The translations under genes were made by a program, and so were the position numbers. A stretch of DNA of 64,000 nt from Marinobacter sp. BW6 (GTDB lineage: Bacteria > Pseudomonadota > Gammaproteobacteria > Pseudomonadales > Oleiphilaceae): contig NZ_VIRN01000064.1 in the NCBI RefSeq assembly GCF_008107725.1, forward strand, positions 372,001-436,000. The letters run 5' to 3'. Every line of letters begins with the position of its first letter. Position 1 is the stretch's first letter. Shown piece by piece: positions 24,376 through 35,100 of this stretch. The notes under the pieces were generated by a model. The model worked only from the letters and a program-made list of their open reading frames with translations. It was not told the origin of the DNA and did not search any database.

Positions 24376-25379
24376 ACCGCCAAGCGTTGCAGTGTGCTTA
24401 TCCTGAAGCCTGAAAGGCCGTGGACCGGGTCCTTCAGAGCCCGGACCCTGAGCACCACGGGAACCTCGTTTTCCTGATCCCGGTAGAGCAGCGGAAGATC
24501 GATCCGCTCAATCGAGCTGTCACTGCGAGCGGCCGCCAGGGCCCGTCGGTAATTGGCCTGAAAGTCGGGTGCAACCAGCTCCTCCAGCGACTGCCCCGCC
24601 AGGTCGGCGGGCGCTCGATCCAGAAGTTCGGCGATTTGGGGTGACACAAAACCGATCCTGCCATTTTCGTCCAACTCCCAGATCACGGCTCCGGACAGTG
24701 CCACCAGATCGCGGCTTCGCTGTTCGCTGTCATTCAGCGCCCGACGCAGTATCGACTTCTCGACCTGAAAGTTGGCGATCTGATGGTCAGCCCCGATTTC
24801 CCTCTGTTCCAGGCCACAAATATGGAGCGTCTGCAAATGAAGCCGACGGTTCAGGAGCAGGGCAAGAGAGGCAGCGAAGACGGACAGGGCGAAACCGGCT
24901 ATCCAGACAGTTTGCGCGGCCGCACGGGCGACCTCTTCCAGCCCTCCGGGTGAGGGCACGGTGGTCAGTATCCAGTTCTGATCCAGGGGCGAAACTTCAG
25001 TACGCAATGCCCGGGTCGGGTCCACCGAACCGTTGGTGCGTATCTCCAGCAGTGGCATCTTGGTGTGTCGTTCGAGGGTATCAATGCGCAGGCCGAGGGA
25101 ATCAGGCAGGGTGTCGCTAAACAACGTCTGGAGCCAGTCCGAGACGGGCTGGCGGCTGTCGATCAGCCCCGGCTGATCCGGGACGTTGGCCAGCAAGTGA
25201 TTGACCAGAGCCTGATGCTGGGCATAGTAGCGCGCTTCAGCGAGGGCCATGGCCCGCCGTCCTTCGATATTTGCGGTGATTCCGGTTACCACCAACCCGG
25301 CTGTGACCATTAGCAGGGGGATCCAGAGCCCTGGCCAGAGTACCGGTCTGCGGAACCGGGCTGGAGCTGAGCTTTCCAT
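24372..25379 (-). CDS. Membrane PAS-domain sensor without output domain
   Basis: A 335-residue protein. One N-terminal helix (about residues 19-38), a periplasmic sensor of about 110 residues and a second helix (about 157-177) are followed by a coiled stretch and a PAS domain (VIWELDENGRIGFVSPQIAE onward). It stops right after the PAS domain, so no kinase, cyclase or methyl-accepting domain follows. It may act through a partner or be the remnant of a longer sensor. The ATG at 25379 follows AGGA. A GTG 30 bases upstream is an alternative. It lies 91 bases downstream of znuB on the same strand. Confidence 0.75.
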   Translation of the reverse strand: MESSAPARFRRPVLWPGLWIPLLMVTAGLVVTGITANIEGRRAMALAEARYYAQHQALVNHLLANVPDQPGLIDSRQPVSDWLQTLFSDTLPDSLGLRIDTLERHTKMPLLEIRTNGSVDPTRALRTEVSPLDQNWILTTVPSPGGLEEVARAAAQTVWIAGFALSVFAASLALLLNRRLHLQTLHICGLEQREIGADHQIANFQVEKSILRRALNDSEQRSRDLVALSGAVIWELDENGRIGFVSPQIAELLDRAPADLAGQSLEELVAPDFQANYRRALAAARSDSSIERIDLPLLYRDQENEVPVVLRVRALKDPVHGLSGFRISTLQRLAV

Positions 25380-25470
25380 GCCGGGCGTCCTTTGCGTCTC
25401 GGTCTGCACCTTGAGTTCAGACCACTTGTACTCCTTTACTTTAGTCCAGCTCTGGAAGAGAGGGAAATGC

Positions 25471-26283
25471 TCAGGTCCGGACCTTGCCGGCTGTGCCGTA
25501 TACCAGGAGAAATACGGCGAAAGCCGTCACGACAACGGACGGGCCGGCGGGCGTGTCCAGGTGCCAGGACAGACTCAGACCGCCGCTTACCGCAACAAAC
25601 CCGAACGCCACCGCCATGGCGACCATGATTTCCGGGTTGTGGGCCAGTCGTCTGGCGGTCGCCGCAGGAATGATAAGCAATGCGGTAATAAGCAGCACGC
25701 CGACGATTTTCATGGCCACCGCTATGACCAGTGAAAACATCAGCATGAGAACCAGGCGGAGACGCTCCACGGCAACACCCTCCACCCGGGCGAGTTCTTC
25801 GTGGATCGTGCTCATCAGCAATCCGCGCCAGAGCACCGCCAGAAGGACCAGAATCAGTGCCGCGCCGCCATAGATCCACAGCAGGTCTTCACGGCTCATG
25901 GCAAGAAGGTCCCCGAACAGCAGGCCGGTCAGGTCCACGCGGACATCTGGCATAAAGCTCAGGGTTACCAGGCCGATGGCCAGCGCGCTGTGAGCCAGTA
26001 TGCCAAGCAGGGTATCCGTTGCCAGGGTCTTCGTTCGGGATAGCAGCACCAGCGCCATGGCCAGGATCACGCAGGTGATGATGACACCAAGGTTCAGCGG
26101 CACGCTGATCAGAAAGCTCAGGGCAATGCCCAGCAGAGCCGAGTGCGCCAGGGTATCGCCAAAATAGGCCATTCGTCGCCAGACCACGAAACAGCCCAGT
26201 GGTCCCGCCACGAGGGCGACGCCGAGGCCGCCAATCAGGGCGCGCCAGAAGAAATCGTCCAGGACGGCATCAATGATGGGCAT
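25471..26283 (-). CDS. znuB: Zinc ABC transporter permease
   Basis: A 270-residue inner-membrane permease of the ZnuB family with about eight helices. The early signature is PLGCFVVWRRMAYFGDTLAHS, the loop is VEGVAVERLRL, and a late helix holds LLITALLIIPAATARRLA. It works with ZnuC and a periplasmic ZnuA to import zinc. The start at 26283 follows GGAG and overlaps the znuC stop by 14 bases. The longer upstream frame is just the znuC 3' end in another frame. No znuA gene is near. Confidence 0.92.
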   Translation of the reverse strand: MPIIDAVLDDFFWRALIGGLGVALVAGPLGCFVVWRRMAYFGDTLAHSALLGIALSFLISVPLNLGVIITCVILAMALVLLSRTKTLATDTLLGILAHSALAIGLVTLSFMPDVRVDLTGLLFGDLLAMSREDLLWIYGGAALILVLLAVLWRGLLMSTIHEELARVEGVAVERLRLVLMLMFSLVIAVAMKIVGVLLITALLIIPAATARRLAHNPEIMVAMAVAFGFVAVSGGLSLSWHLDTPAGPSVVVTAFAVFLLVYGTAGKVRT

Positions 26284-27067
26284 GACTGCACTCCGTGTGT
26301 CCGCCATGCCCGGATGAGGCATTTTGGGAATTGCCGTCCACCACATCCCCGTGCAGATCGTGACTGTGGTTATGGTGATGGTGATAGACCGCGAGGGACT
26401 CTGCCACCGGTCGGCCAAATGTCTCTATGAAGGCCGGGTCGTGGGAGATGTCTGCAGGGTAACCGCTGCAGCACACATGCTGGTTCAGGCAGATAACCTT
26501 GTCGGTTGCTGCCATGACCAGGTGCAGGTCGTGGGAGATCATGATGACACCGCAATTCAGGTCGTCTCGCAGCTGGCGGATCAGATCATACAGCGATGCC
26601 TGGCCATTGATGTCGACCCCCTGGGCCGGTTCATCGAGTACCAGAAGATCCGGTTTGCGGGCCAGAGCCCGGGCCAACAACAGCCGCTGTTTCTCGCCGC
26701 CGGAAAGATGATGTACCGAGGCGTGCAGCAGGTGGCCGACGCCGGTGCGGGCTAGAGCGGACTCACATTCGCTGAGCGCCCGGCCGCTGAGCAGCATGAA
26801 CCGCTTGACGCTCAGGGGCAGCGTGGCCTCAAGAGTCAGATGCTGAGGAACGTAGCCAATCACCAGGTTTTTTTCCACAGACACTCGGCCTGCGGACACC
26901 TTCTGGATGCCCAGCAATGCCTTGATCAGCGTGGTTTTGCCCGCCCCGTTGGGGCCGATGATGGTAATGATGTCGCCGCGGTGAATCTTCAGGTTGACCC
27001 GGTCAACCACGGGCCGTTCGTCGAGCCGGACAGTGAGATTCTCGAGGCTGACCAGCGCATCAGTCAT
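26270..27067 (-). CDS. znuC: Zinc ABC transporter ATPase
   Basis: A 265-residue ABC ATPase. Walker A is GPNGAGKTT, the signature is HHLSGGEKQR, Walker B is LLVLDEP, and the switch His is in MISHDLH. The C-terminus is strongly His-rich (YHHHHNHSHDLH and later SHAHH), as in ZnuC proteins, and may sense cytosolic zinc. The start at 27067 follows AGGTGGAG and overlaps the zur stop by 8 bases, so zur-znuC-znuB is one tightly coupled operon. Confidence 0.94.
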   Translation of the reverse strand: MTDALVSLENLTVRLDERPVVDRVNLKIHRGDIITIIGPNGAGKTTLIKALLGIQKVSAGRVSVEKNLVIGYVPQHLTLEATLPLSVKRFMLLSGRALSECESALARTGVGHLLHASVHHLSGGEKQRLLLARALARKPDLLVLDEPAQGVDINGQASLYDLIRQLRDDLNCGVIMISHDLHLVMAATDKVICLNQHVCCSGYPADISHDPAFIETFGRPVAESLAVYHHHHNHSHDLHGDVVDGNSQNASSGHGGHTECSHAHH

Positions 27068-27551
27068 GGTCTGGCTCCACCTGGCAGCGGGGACAAAGGC
27101 CGGCAATCTCAAGCGTGGTGTTCTCCGCCTGGAAGCCTTCCTCGGAAGCCGCTTTGCGGACTTCCTCCGAGACTGATGGTGCCGTCAATTCGAGAACATT
27201 GCCGCAGGCGCGACAGATCAGAAACATGCCGGTGTGGGTTTCACCCGCGTGGGTACAGCCCATAAATGCGTTGAGTGAGGCAATGCGATGCACCAGACCA
27301 TGCTGTTGGAGGAAATCCAGGGCGCGGTAAACCGTGGGCGGGGCTGCGTTATGACCATCTGAGGACAGCTCCGCGAGCACGTCATAGGCACCCAGAGGCT
27401 TATGGGACTGCCAGATCAGTTCCAGTACCCGTTCCCGGATGGGTGTGAGGCGGGCATTCTGGCGCTGGCAAATGGCTCTTGCGTCACTCAGGGCCTGGCT
27501 GACACAGGCGTCGTGATTGTGGGGCCGATAGGGAATGGCGCGGGCGGACAT
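27060..27551 (-). CDS. zur: Zinc uptake regulator
   Basis: A 163-residue Fur-family repressor. The winged helix spans about residues 30-90 (RLTPIRERVLELIWQSHKPL, PPTVYRALDFL). The structural zinc site is formed by CRACG and CPRCQ, and sensing residues lie in GCTHAGETHTGMFLIC. With zinc bound it represses zinc import genes. It heads the zur-znuC-znuB operon, and a Zur-like box covers the operon's -10. Fur itself is normally about 135-150 residues with a different metal pattern, and the neighbours settle the choice. Confidence 0.93.
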   Translation of the reverse strand: MSARAIPYRPHNHDACVSQALSDARAICQRQNARLTPIRERVLELIWQSHKPLGAYDVLAELSSDGHNAAPPTVYRALDFLQQHGLVHRIASLNAFMGCTHAGETHTGMFLICRACGNVLELTAPSVSEEVRKAASEEGFQAENTTLEIAGLCPRCQVEPDHD

Positions 27552-27567
27552 GGTGGAGATCCTGCAG

Positions 27568-27590
27568 AATTTGAAACATTATAACATTTC
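27568..27590 (-). promoter_or_regulatory. Zur operator over the zur-znuCB promoter
   Basis: The right half, TATAACATTTC (27580-27590), is a perfect match to the Zur half-site of gammaproteobacteria. The left half matches about 5 of 11 positions. Leftward, a promoter reads ATGGCA (27601-27606), 17 bases, TATAAT (27578-27583), so the box sits on the -10 and zinc-bound Zur would block RNA polymerase. The site is 17 bases from the zur ATG. Confidence 0.75.
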
Positions 27591-27630
27591 CAGGAAGGTC
27601 TGCCATGCCCGGCAGTGGAACGAAAAACGG

Positions 27631-28092
27631 TCAGTGTCGAGACTGTAAAACCAGGGATTCCAGAAATTCCAGGTTCGGGATCCAGGCGTTCTCGCCCTCT
27701 ACCTCAACCAGCATGAGATCCGCCGGGCCTGGCTCGCCGTCCAGTTTCCTGACCTGTTCCTCGGTCAGGCGGGCCTGGCTGGGAATACCCTGGGTAACCA
27801 GTGCCATAAACGGAATTTCCTTGTGGTGGTCTCCGATCGTATTGAGCACAACAATGCGGCCACGATTGTCGCCCGGAACGGTGAGGGAACCGCCGTTCGC
27901 TGCATCGTAGGAAATCACGGGGAGTTGAAGGCCACGCCAGTCCAGATAGCCAACCAGCCACTCCGGTGTGTTGGCGCCCGCGTCAGAGCTGGCGTAGTCC
28001 ACCACTTCCGCAATCGAGACGTTTGGGAGCAACAGTTGCCGTCCGCTCATGGGAATCATGACGCAGGAGAGGGATTGGCTGTTGTCATTCAT
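27631..28092 (-). CDS. chpC: CheW-like protein of the Chp system
   Basis: A 153-residue CheW-domain protein, the last gene of the type IV pilus chemosensory cluster. CheW features include MIPMSGRQLLLPNVSIAEVV near the start and the GYLDWRGLQLPVISYD core. In Pseudomonas, ChpC is the second CheW-like adaptor of this system and is dispensable for basic twitching. It begins 11 bases after the chpB stop and has a GAGGTAA before its ATG. After it comes the separately promoted zur operon. Confidence 0.88.
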   Translation of the reverse strand: MNDNSQSLSCVMIPMSGRQLLLPNVSIAEVVDYASSDAGANTPEWLVGYLDWRGLQLPVISYDAANGGSLTVPGDNRGRIVVLNTIGDHHKEIPFMALVTQGIPSQARLTEEQVRKLDGEPGPADLMLVEVEGENAWIPNLEFLESLVLQSRH

Positions 28093-28103
28093 TGCTTGTT
28101 ACC

Positions 28104-29156
28104 TCAGGCGGAGTCTCGTTTCTGCCGGCTCTTGAGAAGGCAGGATTCTTCAATGGTTTTTACCAGTTCCCGGGCAAGTTCCTCCGGGGTGCCACAAAAG
28201 CCAGCGCACCCAGTGGCGGCCACGGATTCGGGCATAGAGCTGTTACCGCAGCTTGTGCTTTCCTGAACCCAGATTCTGCTACCGTAGGCTTTCAGCAAAG
28301 GTGCCGCAATAGCGCCATCATTGCCCATGCCCGAAAAAAGAATAGCATGGCAGCGCTGGCCGTAATGATCTGCGACATTCAGCAGGACCTGATCAATGGA
28401 AGGGCCGTAAGGCCCCGGCCAGGCATTGCTGGTCTCTGTCAGGGCGCCCTGTTCGCCCAGCTTCCACTCGTGCTCTACCGGCATCAGCACGACATCACCA
28501 TTCTGAACCTGATAACCCTCTTCCGCCCGCTTGAGCTGGTAGTGGGCGTGGCGGCCCAGTACCCGGGTCAGAACCTCGGTGAAGTTGCCATCAATGTGCT
28601 GGGCATAGATAAAGCCCACGGGCAGATTCGGAGGCAGGTGATCCAGAAACGTTTTTACCGCCGCCGGGCCACCCAGAGAGGCACCCAGAATCCAGACTTC
28701 CTCGGCTACCGATCCGGGAACAGCTGGTGGAATCCAGTGTGGCAGATCCGGTGAAGGTATTGCTGGCGGCGTATCCTGCTCCAGCTGTGCCAGTGTCGCC
28801 TCGGAATCCAGCTCCTCCAGATGCCCCAGTTGCTGCTCGAGCTTGCCCAGCAGCCGTCTTTCCCAGCGAAAATACTCGGTGCTTCCGGGTTTGGGTGCTT
28901 CGTCCAGTCCGAACAGCACCGGTGCTTCAGTGTTTTCAAGCAGGTGATCGAACAGTAGCGGGTGATCGGCCTCATCCTCAAGGGTAACCAGCCAGAGGCT
29001 GGCATCCGGAAATTCCGGATAGCCAAGCAACCGGTCCGGGGCCCCGGAAAAACGGACCTCCAGACCGAACTTGGCAGTCGCGGCCTGCAGCCGATGGCGC
29101 TGCAGGACGACATCCGAGACGATCCCGACCTGTGGCCGGCCAGACTGGCCGGTCAT
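28104..29156 (-). CDS. chpB: Chp-system methylesterase
   Basis: A 350-residue CheB-type protein-glutamate methylesterase that would demethylate PilJ. The C-terminal catalytic domain shows the triad as Ser in ILGASLGGPA (near residue 160), His in IYAQHID and Asp in FSGMGNDG. The N-terminal 120 residues look like a receiver but lack the conserved acidic pocket and phosphorylated Asp, so control by phosphorylation is doubtful. Its ATG overlaps the chpA TGA as TGATG, which implies coupling. Confidence 0.88.
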   Translation of the reverse strand: MTGQSGRPQVGIVSDVVLQRHRLQAATAKFGLEVRFSGAPDRLLGYPEFPDASLWLVTLEDEADHPLLFDHLLENTEAPVLFGLDEAPKPGSTEYFRWERRLLGKLEQQLGHLEELDSEATLAQLEQDTPPAIPSPDLPHWIPPAVPGSVAEEVWILGASLGGPAAVKTFLDHLPPNLPVGFIYAQHIDGNFTEVLTRVLGRHAHYQLKRAEEGYQVQNGDVVLMPVEHEWKLGEQGALTETSNAWPGPYGPSIDQVLLNVADHYGQRCHAILFSGMGNDGAIAAPLLKAYGSRIWVQESTSCGNSSMPESVAATGCAGFCGTPEELARELVKTIEESCLLKSRQKRDSA

Positions 29157-32100
29157 CACTGACGTCCGGTCAGCCGCTCGATGGTTTCAAGCAGCTCGGT
29201 CTCCTGGAACGGCTTGCCGAGGTACTCGTTGACACCAATGGCCAGGGCCCGCTCGCGGTGTTTCTCGCCGGTCCGGGAGGTGATCATACAAATCGGGATT
29301 TCCCGCAGGTTGTCATCGTGGCGCACGAAGCTGGCGACCTCGAACCCATCCATCCGCGGCATTTCGATATCCAGCAGGATAATGTCCGGTTTATGGTCCT
29401 GAAGCTGTGCGACCGCATCCAGGCCGTCTTTGGCGGTGATGACTTCCATGCCATTGCGTTCCAGTAGTCGTGAGGTGACTTTCCGCACCGTTACCGAGTC
29501 GTCCACTACCATGACTACGGTAGCCTGTTCCTCGTAACGGGCCGATTCGCGAGCCTTCTCGAGATTGGCCAGGCGCTGACGCTCGGACAGGATGTCGGAA
29601 CGGATCATCGCTGGCAGGTCGAGAATGACGACCACGTTGCCGTCACCCAGAATGGTGGCACCGGAAACACCCCGGACCGTACTGAACTGCGGACCGAGGG
29701 ATTTAACAACAATCTCCCGGCTGCCCATCAGGTTGTCTACCTGCAGGGCCATGGGCTGCTCGGCGCCGCGCACCAGAATCACCGGCAGCGGCAGAGCCTG
29801 TCCCTGCAGCTTCGGATGATGGTCACTGTTCAGCAGGCTGCCCAGGTACTGGAGCCGGTATTCCTGGCCGGCGTATTCGTACAGCGGGGCATCGGGCTTG
29901 TAGTATTCCTCGAGCTCGTAGGTACTGACCCGAACAATACCCTCGATGGTGTTCAGCGGGATCGCGTAGAAGTCCTCGCCGGTAGAAACCATCAGGGCAC
30001 GGTTCACGGAAACCGTGAACGGCAGGCGCACGGTGAAGGTAGTCCCGCGGCCCACTGCAGAATCGATATCCAGGCTGCCGCCGAGCTGCTTGATCTCGCT
30101 GGCAACCACGTCCATGCCCACGCCGCGGCCGGAAATCTGGGTTACCGCCTGGGCCGTCGAGAAGCCTGGCTGCAGGATGAACTGCAGGACTTCTCGCTCG
30201 GACAGGTCTTCATCTTCCCGCAACATGCCCTGACGGATCGCCTTGTCGCGAATGACCGACGATGGAATACCGGCGCCATCGTCAATCATGCGCAGAACAA
30301 CGTCGCCACCTTCCCGGGTCAGGGACAGGGTCACCTCGCCTGTTTCCGGCTTGCCGGCTTTTTTGCGGTCTGCGGGGTTCTCGATGCCGTGGTCGAGGGC
30401 GTTCCGGAGCATGTGTTCCAGCGGCGCGATCATGCGCTCGAGGATGTTCCGGTCCATCTCGCCTTCGGCGTTGCGGACATCGAAGTCCACCTTCTTGCCT
30501 AGCTCGCCGCTGATCTGACGCACGATCCGGCGCAGTCGGGGCACCATCGAGGCGAACGGAATCATCCGGGTCTTCATGAGACCTTCCTGGAGTTCCGTGT
30601 TGATCCGTGATTGCTGTACCAGCAGGGTTTCCGTGTCCCGGACCCGGTCAGACAGAGTCTCACGCAGGTCCGCAAGGTCCGAAGAGGACTCTGTCAGGGC
30701 CCGGGAAAGCTGCTGGATAGATGAGTAACGGTCCATCTCCAGTGGGTCGAAGTCGTCGCCGTAGTCCGGACCGTGCTCCTTCTCGGCACTGAACAGGATC
30801 TGTGCTTCGGTTTCGATTTCCATCCGGCGCAGCTGTTCTCGCAGACGCTCGATCGTGGCGGCCATTTCATCGAGAGTATGGCCAAAGTCGCTGCTTTGCT
30901 GTTCCAGCCGACCACGGGTAATACTGGTTTCGCCCGCGAGGTTGACCAGTTCATCCAGCAGCGGCGCGGATACCCGGATGGTTTCCTGGGCTGCGCGCTG
31001 GGCGTCGGCCGCCTGTTTGCGGGCCTTGGCCGGGGATTTCCCTGATTTCGGCGCCGGGGCCACCGGTTTTTCCGCTTTGGCGGGCGGTGCCGACGCTTCG
31101 GGCTTCTTCGGTTCCGGCGCAGCGGGAGCCTGTGCTGGCTGTTCGGCCTTTGCCGGTTCCGGCACGCCTGAGCCGGACTCATAGCCTTTACGAATATCGG
31201 CCACCAGGGCAATGATGGCGTCGTGGTCTTCGGTAATGGCCTGCCACTGTGATTCATCCGGGGCATTGCCGCCCAGATCAATCAACCGGGTTTCAAACGC
31301 GTGGGCCTTGTCGCCAAGCTGGGTCAACTGGGACAGACGGGCACCGCCCTTGAGGGTGTGTAATGCTCGCTGGGCTTCCTGGTTGAAGTTGTGGTTTGCC
31401 GGGTCTTTGCGCCAATCGTCGAGCAGCTGCTCAAGCTGATCCATGATCTCGCCGGCTTCCTCAAGGAAGATTTCCAGTACTTCCGGATCGATCGCTTCCT
31501 GTTCGGATTCTTCACGGGGGGCAGCGGTTTCCTCGGAGGCAACCTCATGGGCTGCCTGGAACTCCTCAATGAGCCTGGTATCCGGTGAGGGTTTGTTGCC
31601 TTCTTCCAGGCTATTGAGCATGGCTTTCAGGCTGCCAAGTGCACGGTCGCTGAGGCCGAGCATCGTCTTCTGGTTGTTGGACCCGGAGATCAGGGGATCA
31701 AGGGCGTCCGACCAGGCCTCTGCCAGGTTGGCAATCGGATCAACGTCAGAGAGCCGCGCACCGCCCTTGAGGGTATGCAGTTCCTGCTGCAGCTGGGTCA
31801 GGCCGGTCAGTTCCTCCGGCTCGTCTCGCCACTGGTTGAGACACTCGTTAATGGCGTCGTAGATTTCCAGGCCTTCGTCCAGGAAGATGCCGATCAAGTC
31901 GTCATCACTGGCCTGCGTCAGGGTCTCGTTGAAACTGGAGACCTCTGGAGCTTCCTCGGCCGCAGACACTTCTTGTTCAGCCTCTGCCGGTTGTTCCGGC
32001 TCTTCCTCACGGGTATCAGTGGGCATTGCCTCGCCCCGAAGGATAGACTGAACGCGAGCGACCAGCTCATCGGCAGGCGGACAGGGCTTCTGGGTGGCTG

Positions 32101-35100
32101 CCTGCTCGACCATCTGGGCCAACCTGTCATGGCAGGCAAACAGCAGGTCGTTCATGTAATCGCTGGCTTCCAGCTGACCTTCCGCAACCTTTTCGAAGAG
32201 GTCTTCAAGCACATGCGTCAGGTCGCCGATGGCCTCGACGCCGGCCATTCGGGCGCCACCCTTGAGCGTGTGGACATCGCGCTGAAGTTCCGCAGCAACG
32301 GACCGATCCGAAGGGTCCTCTGTCCAGGTATGCAGGGCGCTGCCGGTGGAGTTGATCAAATCGTAGGCTTCCTCCAGGAAGATACCTACCAGTTCGGGAT
32401 CCAGGTGAGAGAGGTCGGCAACACCATCTTCCGGCTCAGCGGTTTGATCGGCTTCTGTCGCGGCAAGATCGGAATCGACCGGTTCATCAACGTCCGGGAG
32501 CGGAGCCTGTTCCTCTTCGTTGGTATCCGGTTCGGAGTCGTCATCCTGGCTGGCAACGTTGGTGACTGGCCGTGTTCCGGTCGCATTGTCCATGTAAGCC
32601 TGGATTTCACCGATCAGATCCGGAGCCGGGCGTGGTGGCTCCTTGGCTTCCAGATTCTCGACCATGCCCGCCAAACGGTCGTGACAGCGGAACAACAAGT
32701 CGGACAGTTCATCGTTGATTGACAGCCGCTGTTCGGTCAGCCCTTCAAAAAGGTTTTCCAGTTCATGAGAGAGATCACCCACTGCCGGAATGTCCGCCAG
32801 TCGTGCGCCACCCTTGAGGGTATGCAGATCCCGCTGGAGCAGGCGCAGGATATCCAGATTCCGGGTATCCTCACTCCAGTTCTGCAGCGCTTCTGCACTG
32901 CTATCTACGAGGTCGCGGGCTTCTTCCAGGAAGATTTCCGCCAGTTCCTCATCCATTTCGTCATCGGATTCGGACGTTTCCGGAAGCGGAGGTTGTTCTG
33001 CGGCTGCTGGCTCGTCGCTTGCCGGCGTTTCGGTCTCGTCCATCTCAAAGCTGAGATCGATTTCCTCGAGGTCTCCGGTGAACTCCTGCTCGAAGGCATC
33101 TGGTGCCTGATTCTCCGGGGTCGACGCCTGTTTCAGTCCCTCAAGGGCGGCGACGATGTCATCGCTGGACTCAGTGGCAAGCCCGGCTGCGACCTGGTCC
33201 ATCATGTTGATCAGTTGTTCGTGAGCGGCCCGGACGGTCTCGAAGAAAGTATCGTCTGGCGCTTCGTCGTGCCTGGCGGCCTCGTCATAGGTTTCTTTCA
33301 GTGCACCCGAGAGCGCCGCAACGTCGCCGAGCCCGGCTTCGGAGGCGCCGGAGGTCAGTTGCTCCAGTTCGGAACGTAGCGGGTCCAACGATTCCATTTC
33401 ACCGGGGTTGCCCGCCCAGTGATCAAGGATCCGGTCGGCATCAAGAACAATGTCTAGCCCTTCGTTCAGGAACAGTTGAACCAACTGTGACGGCGCCTGC
33501 TGTGGATGCTGGCGCGGAGCCTCCTCACTGTGGCTGCGGAGTGTTTCATCCGTCAGGTGATCCAGCTTTTCGAGGAAGGCTTCGGTGCCCGGCAGCGAGG
33601 CCTGGGGGTTTTCACGGATCTGGGCCAGTCCCTGGGTGAGGAAATCGCAGGCGGAGTCGATCAGTGAAAGCACGTCGCGGTTGGCACGTTTGTTCTGGGC
33701 CCGGGATTCCTTGACGAATCGCTCAAGTGGTGTGATTACGGCAGCGATCGGGCCGATTCCGGCTGTATGTGCGCTGCCCTTGAGTGTGTGCAGGGCCCGG
33801 GACAGATCGTCGGTGTAGGTAACCGAGGTTTTATCTCCGGCCGCTGAGAGGAAGTCCTTGAGTGTCTGAAGGTGGGTCTCGGTTTCGCTCTCAAAAATAT
33901 CCAGCAACACGGGATCGACCGCATCTTCGTCGGCGACTCCGGTTTCAGCGTCGGTTGCACCCGTGTCGCTCTCAGCCACGGCTTCTGAGCCATCCGAGTC
34001 GGCGGCGGGCATCGTGCTGGCATCGGGAATCTCGCCGTTGGCCAGAGCATTGGCTCGTGCTTCCAGGCTGGAGGTGTCGACCGACGGCGCCCGGTGTTTT
34101 TCAAAATCTTCGACCAAGGCCGGCAGATTGGTGGTAACGTCCTCCAACAGGCTGGCAATGTCATCGTTCATGAAAATGCTGCCGTCTATGACGCGGTTCA
34201 GCATGTTTTCAACGGACCAGGCCAGCTCCCCGACAACCAGTGCACCGACCATCCGGCCACTGCCTTTCAGTGTGTGGAAGGCACGGCGGACTTCCGACAG
34301 AGCGCTACGGTCATCGTGCTGACGCAGAAGCATCGGCAGGTATTCGCGAATGGTGTCCAGCACCTCACCGGCTTCTTCAACGAAGATCTCGAGTATTTCA
34401 TCGTCGATCAGGTCGTCTTCATCAGACGCTTCAGAGACGGCTTCAGCGGTGTCTTCGTCCTCGACGGGGGTTTGTGTTTCCTGTTCTTCATCTCCCGCAA
34501 AGGCGGTTGTGTCTTCTACCTCGGGGACTTCCGGTTCCGCCACGACTTCATCGTCTGTTCGGCGGGTCGTTGCCATCGCTTCGGCCCGATTGATGAGCTC
34601 TTCCACGTCGCCGGCGGTCTGGCCTTGCTTGAATTCACGGATCAATGAGGGAATACGGGCATTCACCTCGTCCACCAGAGTAAACATGTCGTCGGTGGGT
34701 CGAACGGTCTGGTCAATCACGCGGTTCAGCAGATTTTCAACAGACCATGCCAGCTCGCCAATACTGGTAGCGCCAACCAATCGTCCACTGCCCTTGAGCG
34801 TATGGAAAGCACGACGAACCTCGGTCAGAGCCTCACGATCATCGTGATTCTGGCGCAGTCGGGGATAGAACTCATGGATGGTTTCGAGAACCTCTTCGGC
34901 TTCCTCAACGAATATGCCGAGAATCTCATCGTCCAGAAGATCCGCATCCGAGCTCTTGCTTTCTTCGGGAGCAGCCGGGACGTCGGTTTCCGGCTGCTCT
35001 TCAACCGGCTCAACAACGGGTACGTCTTCCGCGGCGGTTTCTGTCCAGGTGGGTTCGGCCCCGACCGGGAAGCCAAGGGACGCGAGGCTGTCTTCCGCAA

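Noticed and set aside
31775..32722. A 315-codon open frame inside chpA on the plus strand
   Set aside because: It mirrors the repeated phosphotransfer modules of chpA, and repetitive coding sequence readily leaves open antisense frames.
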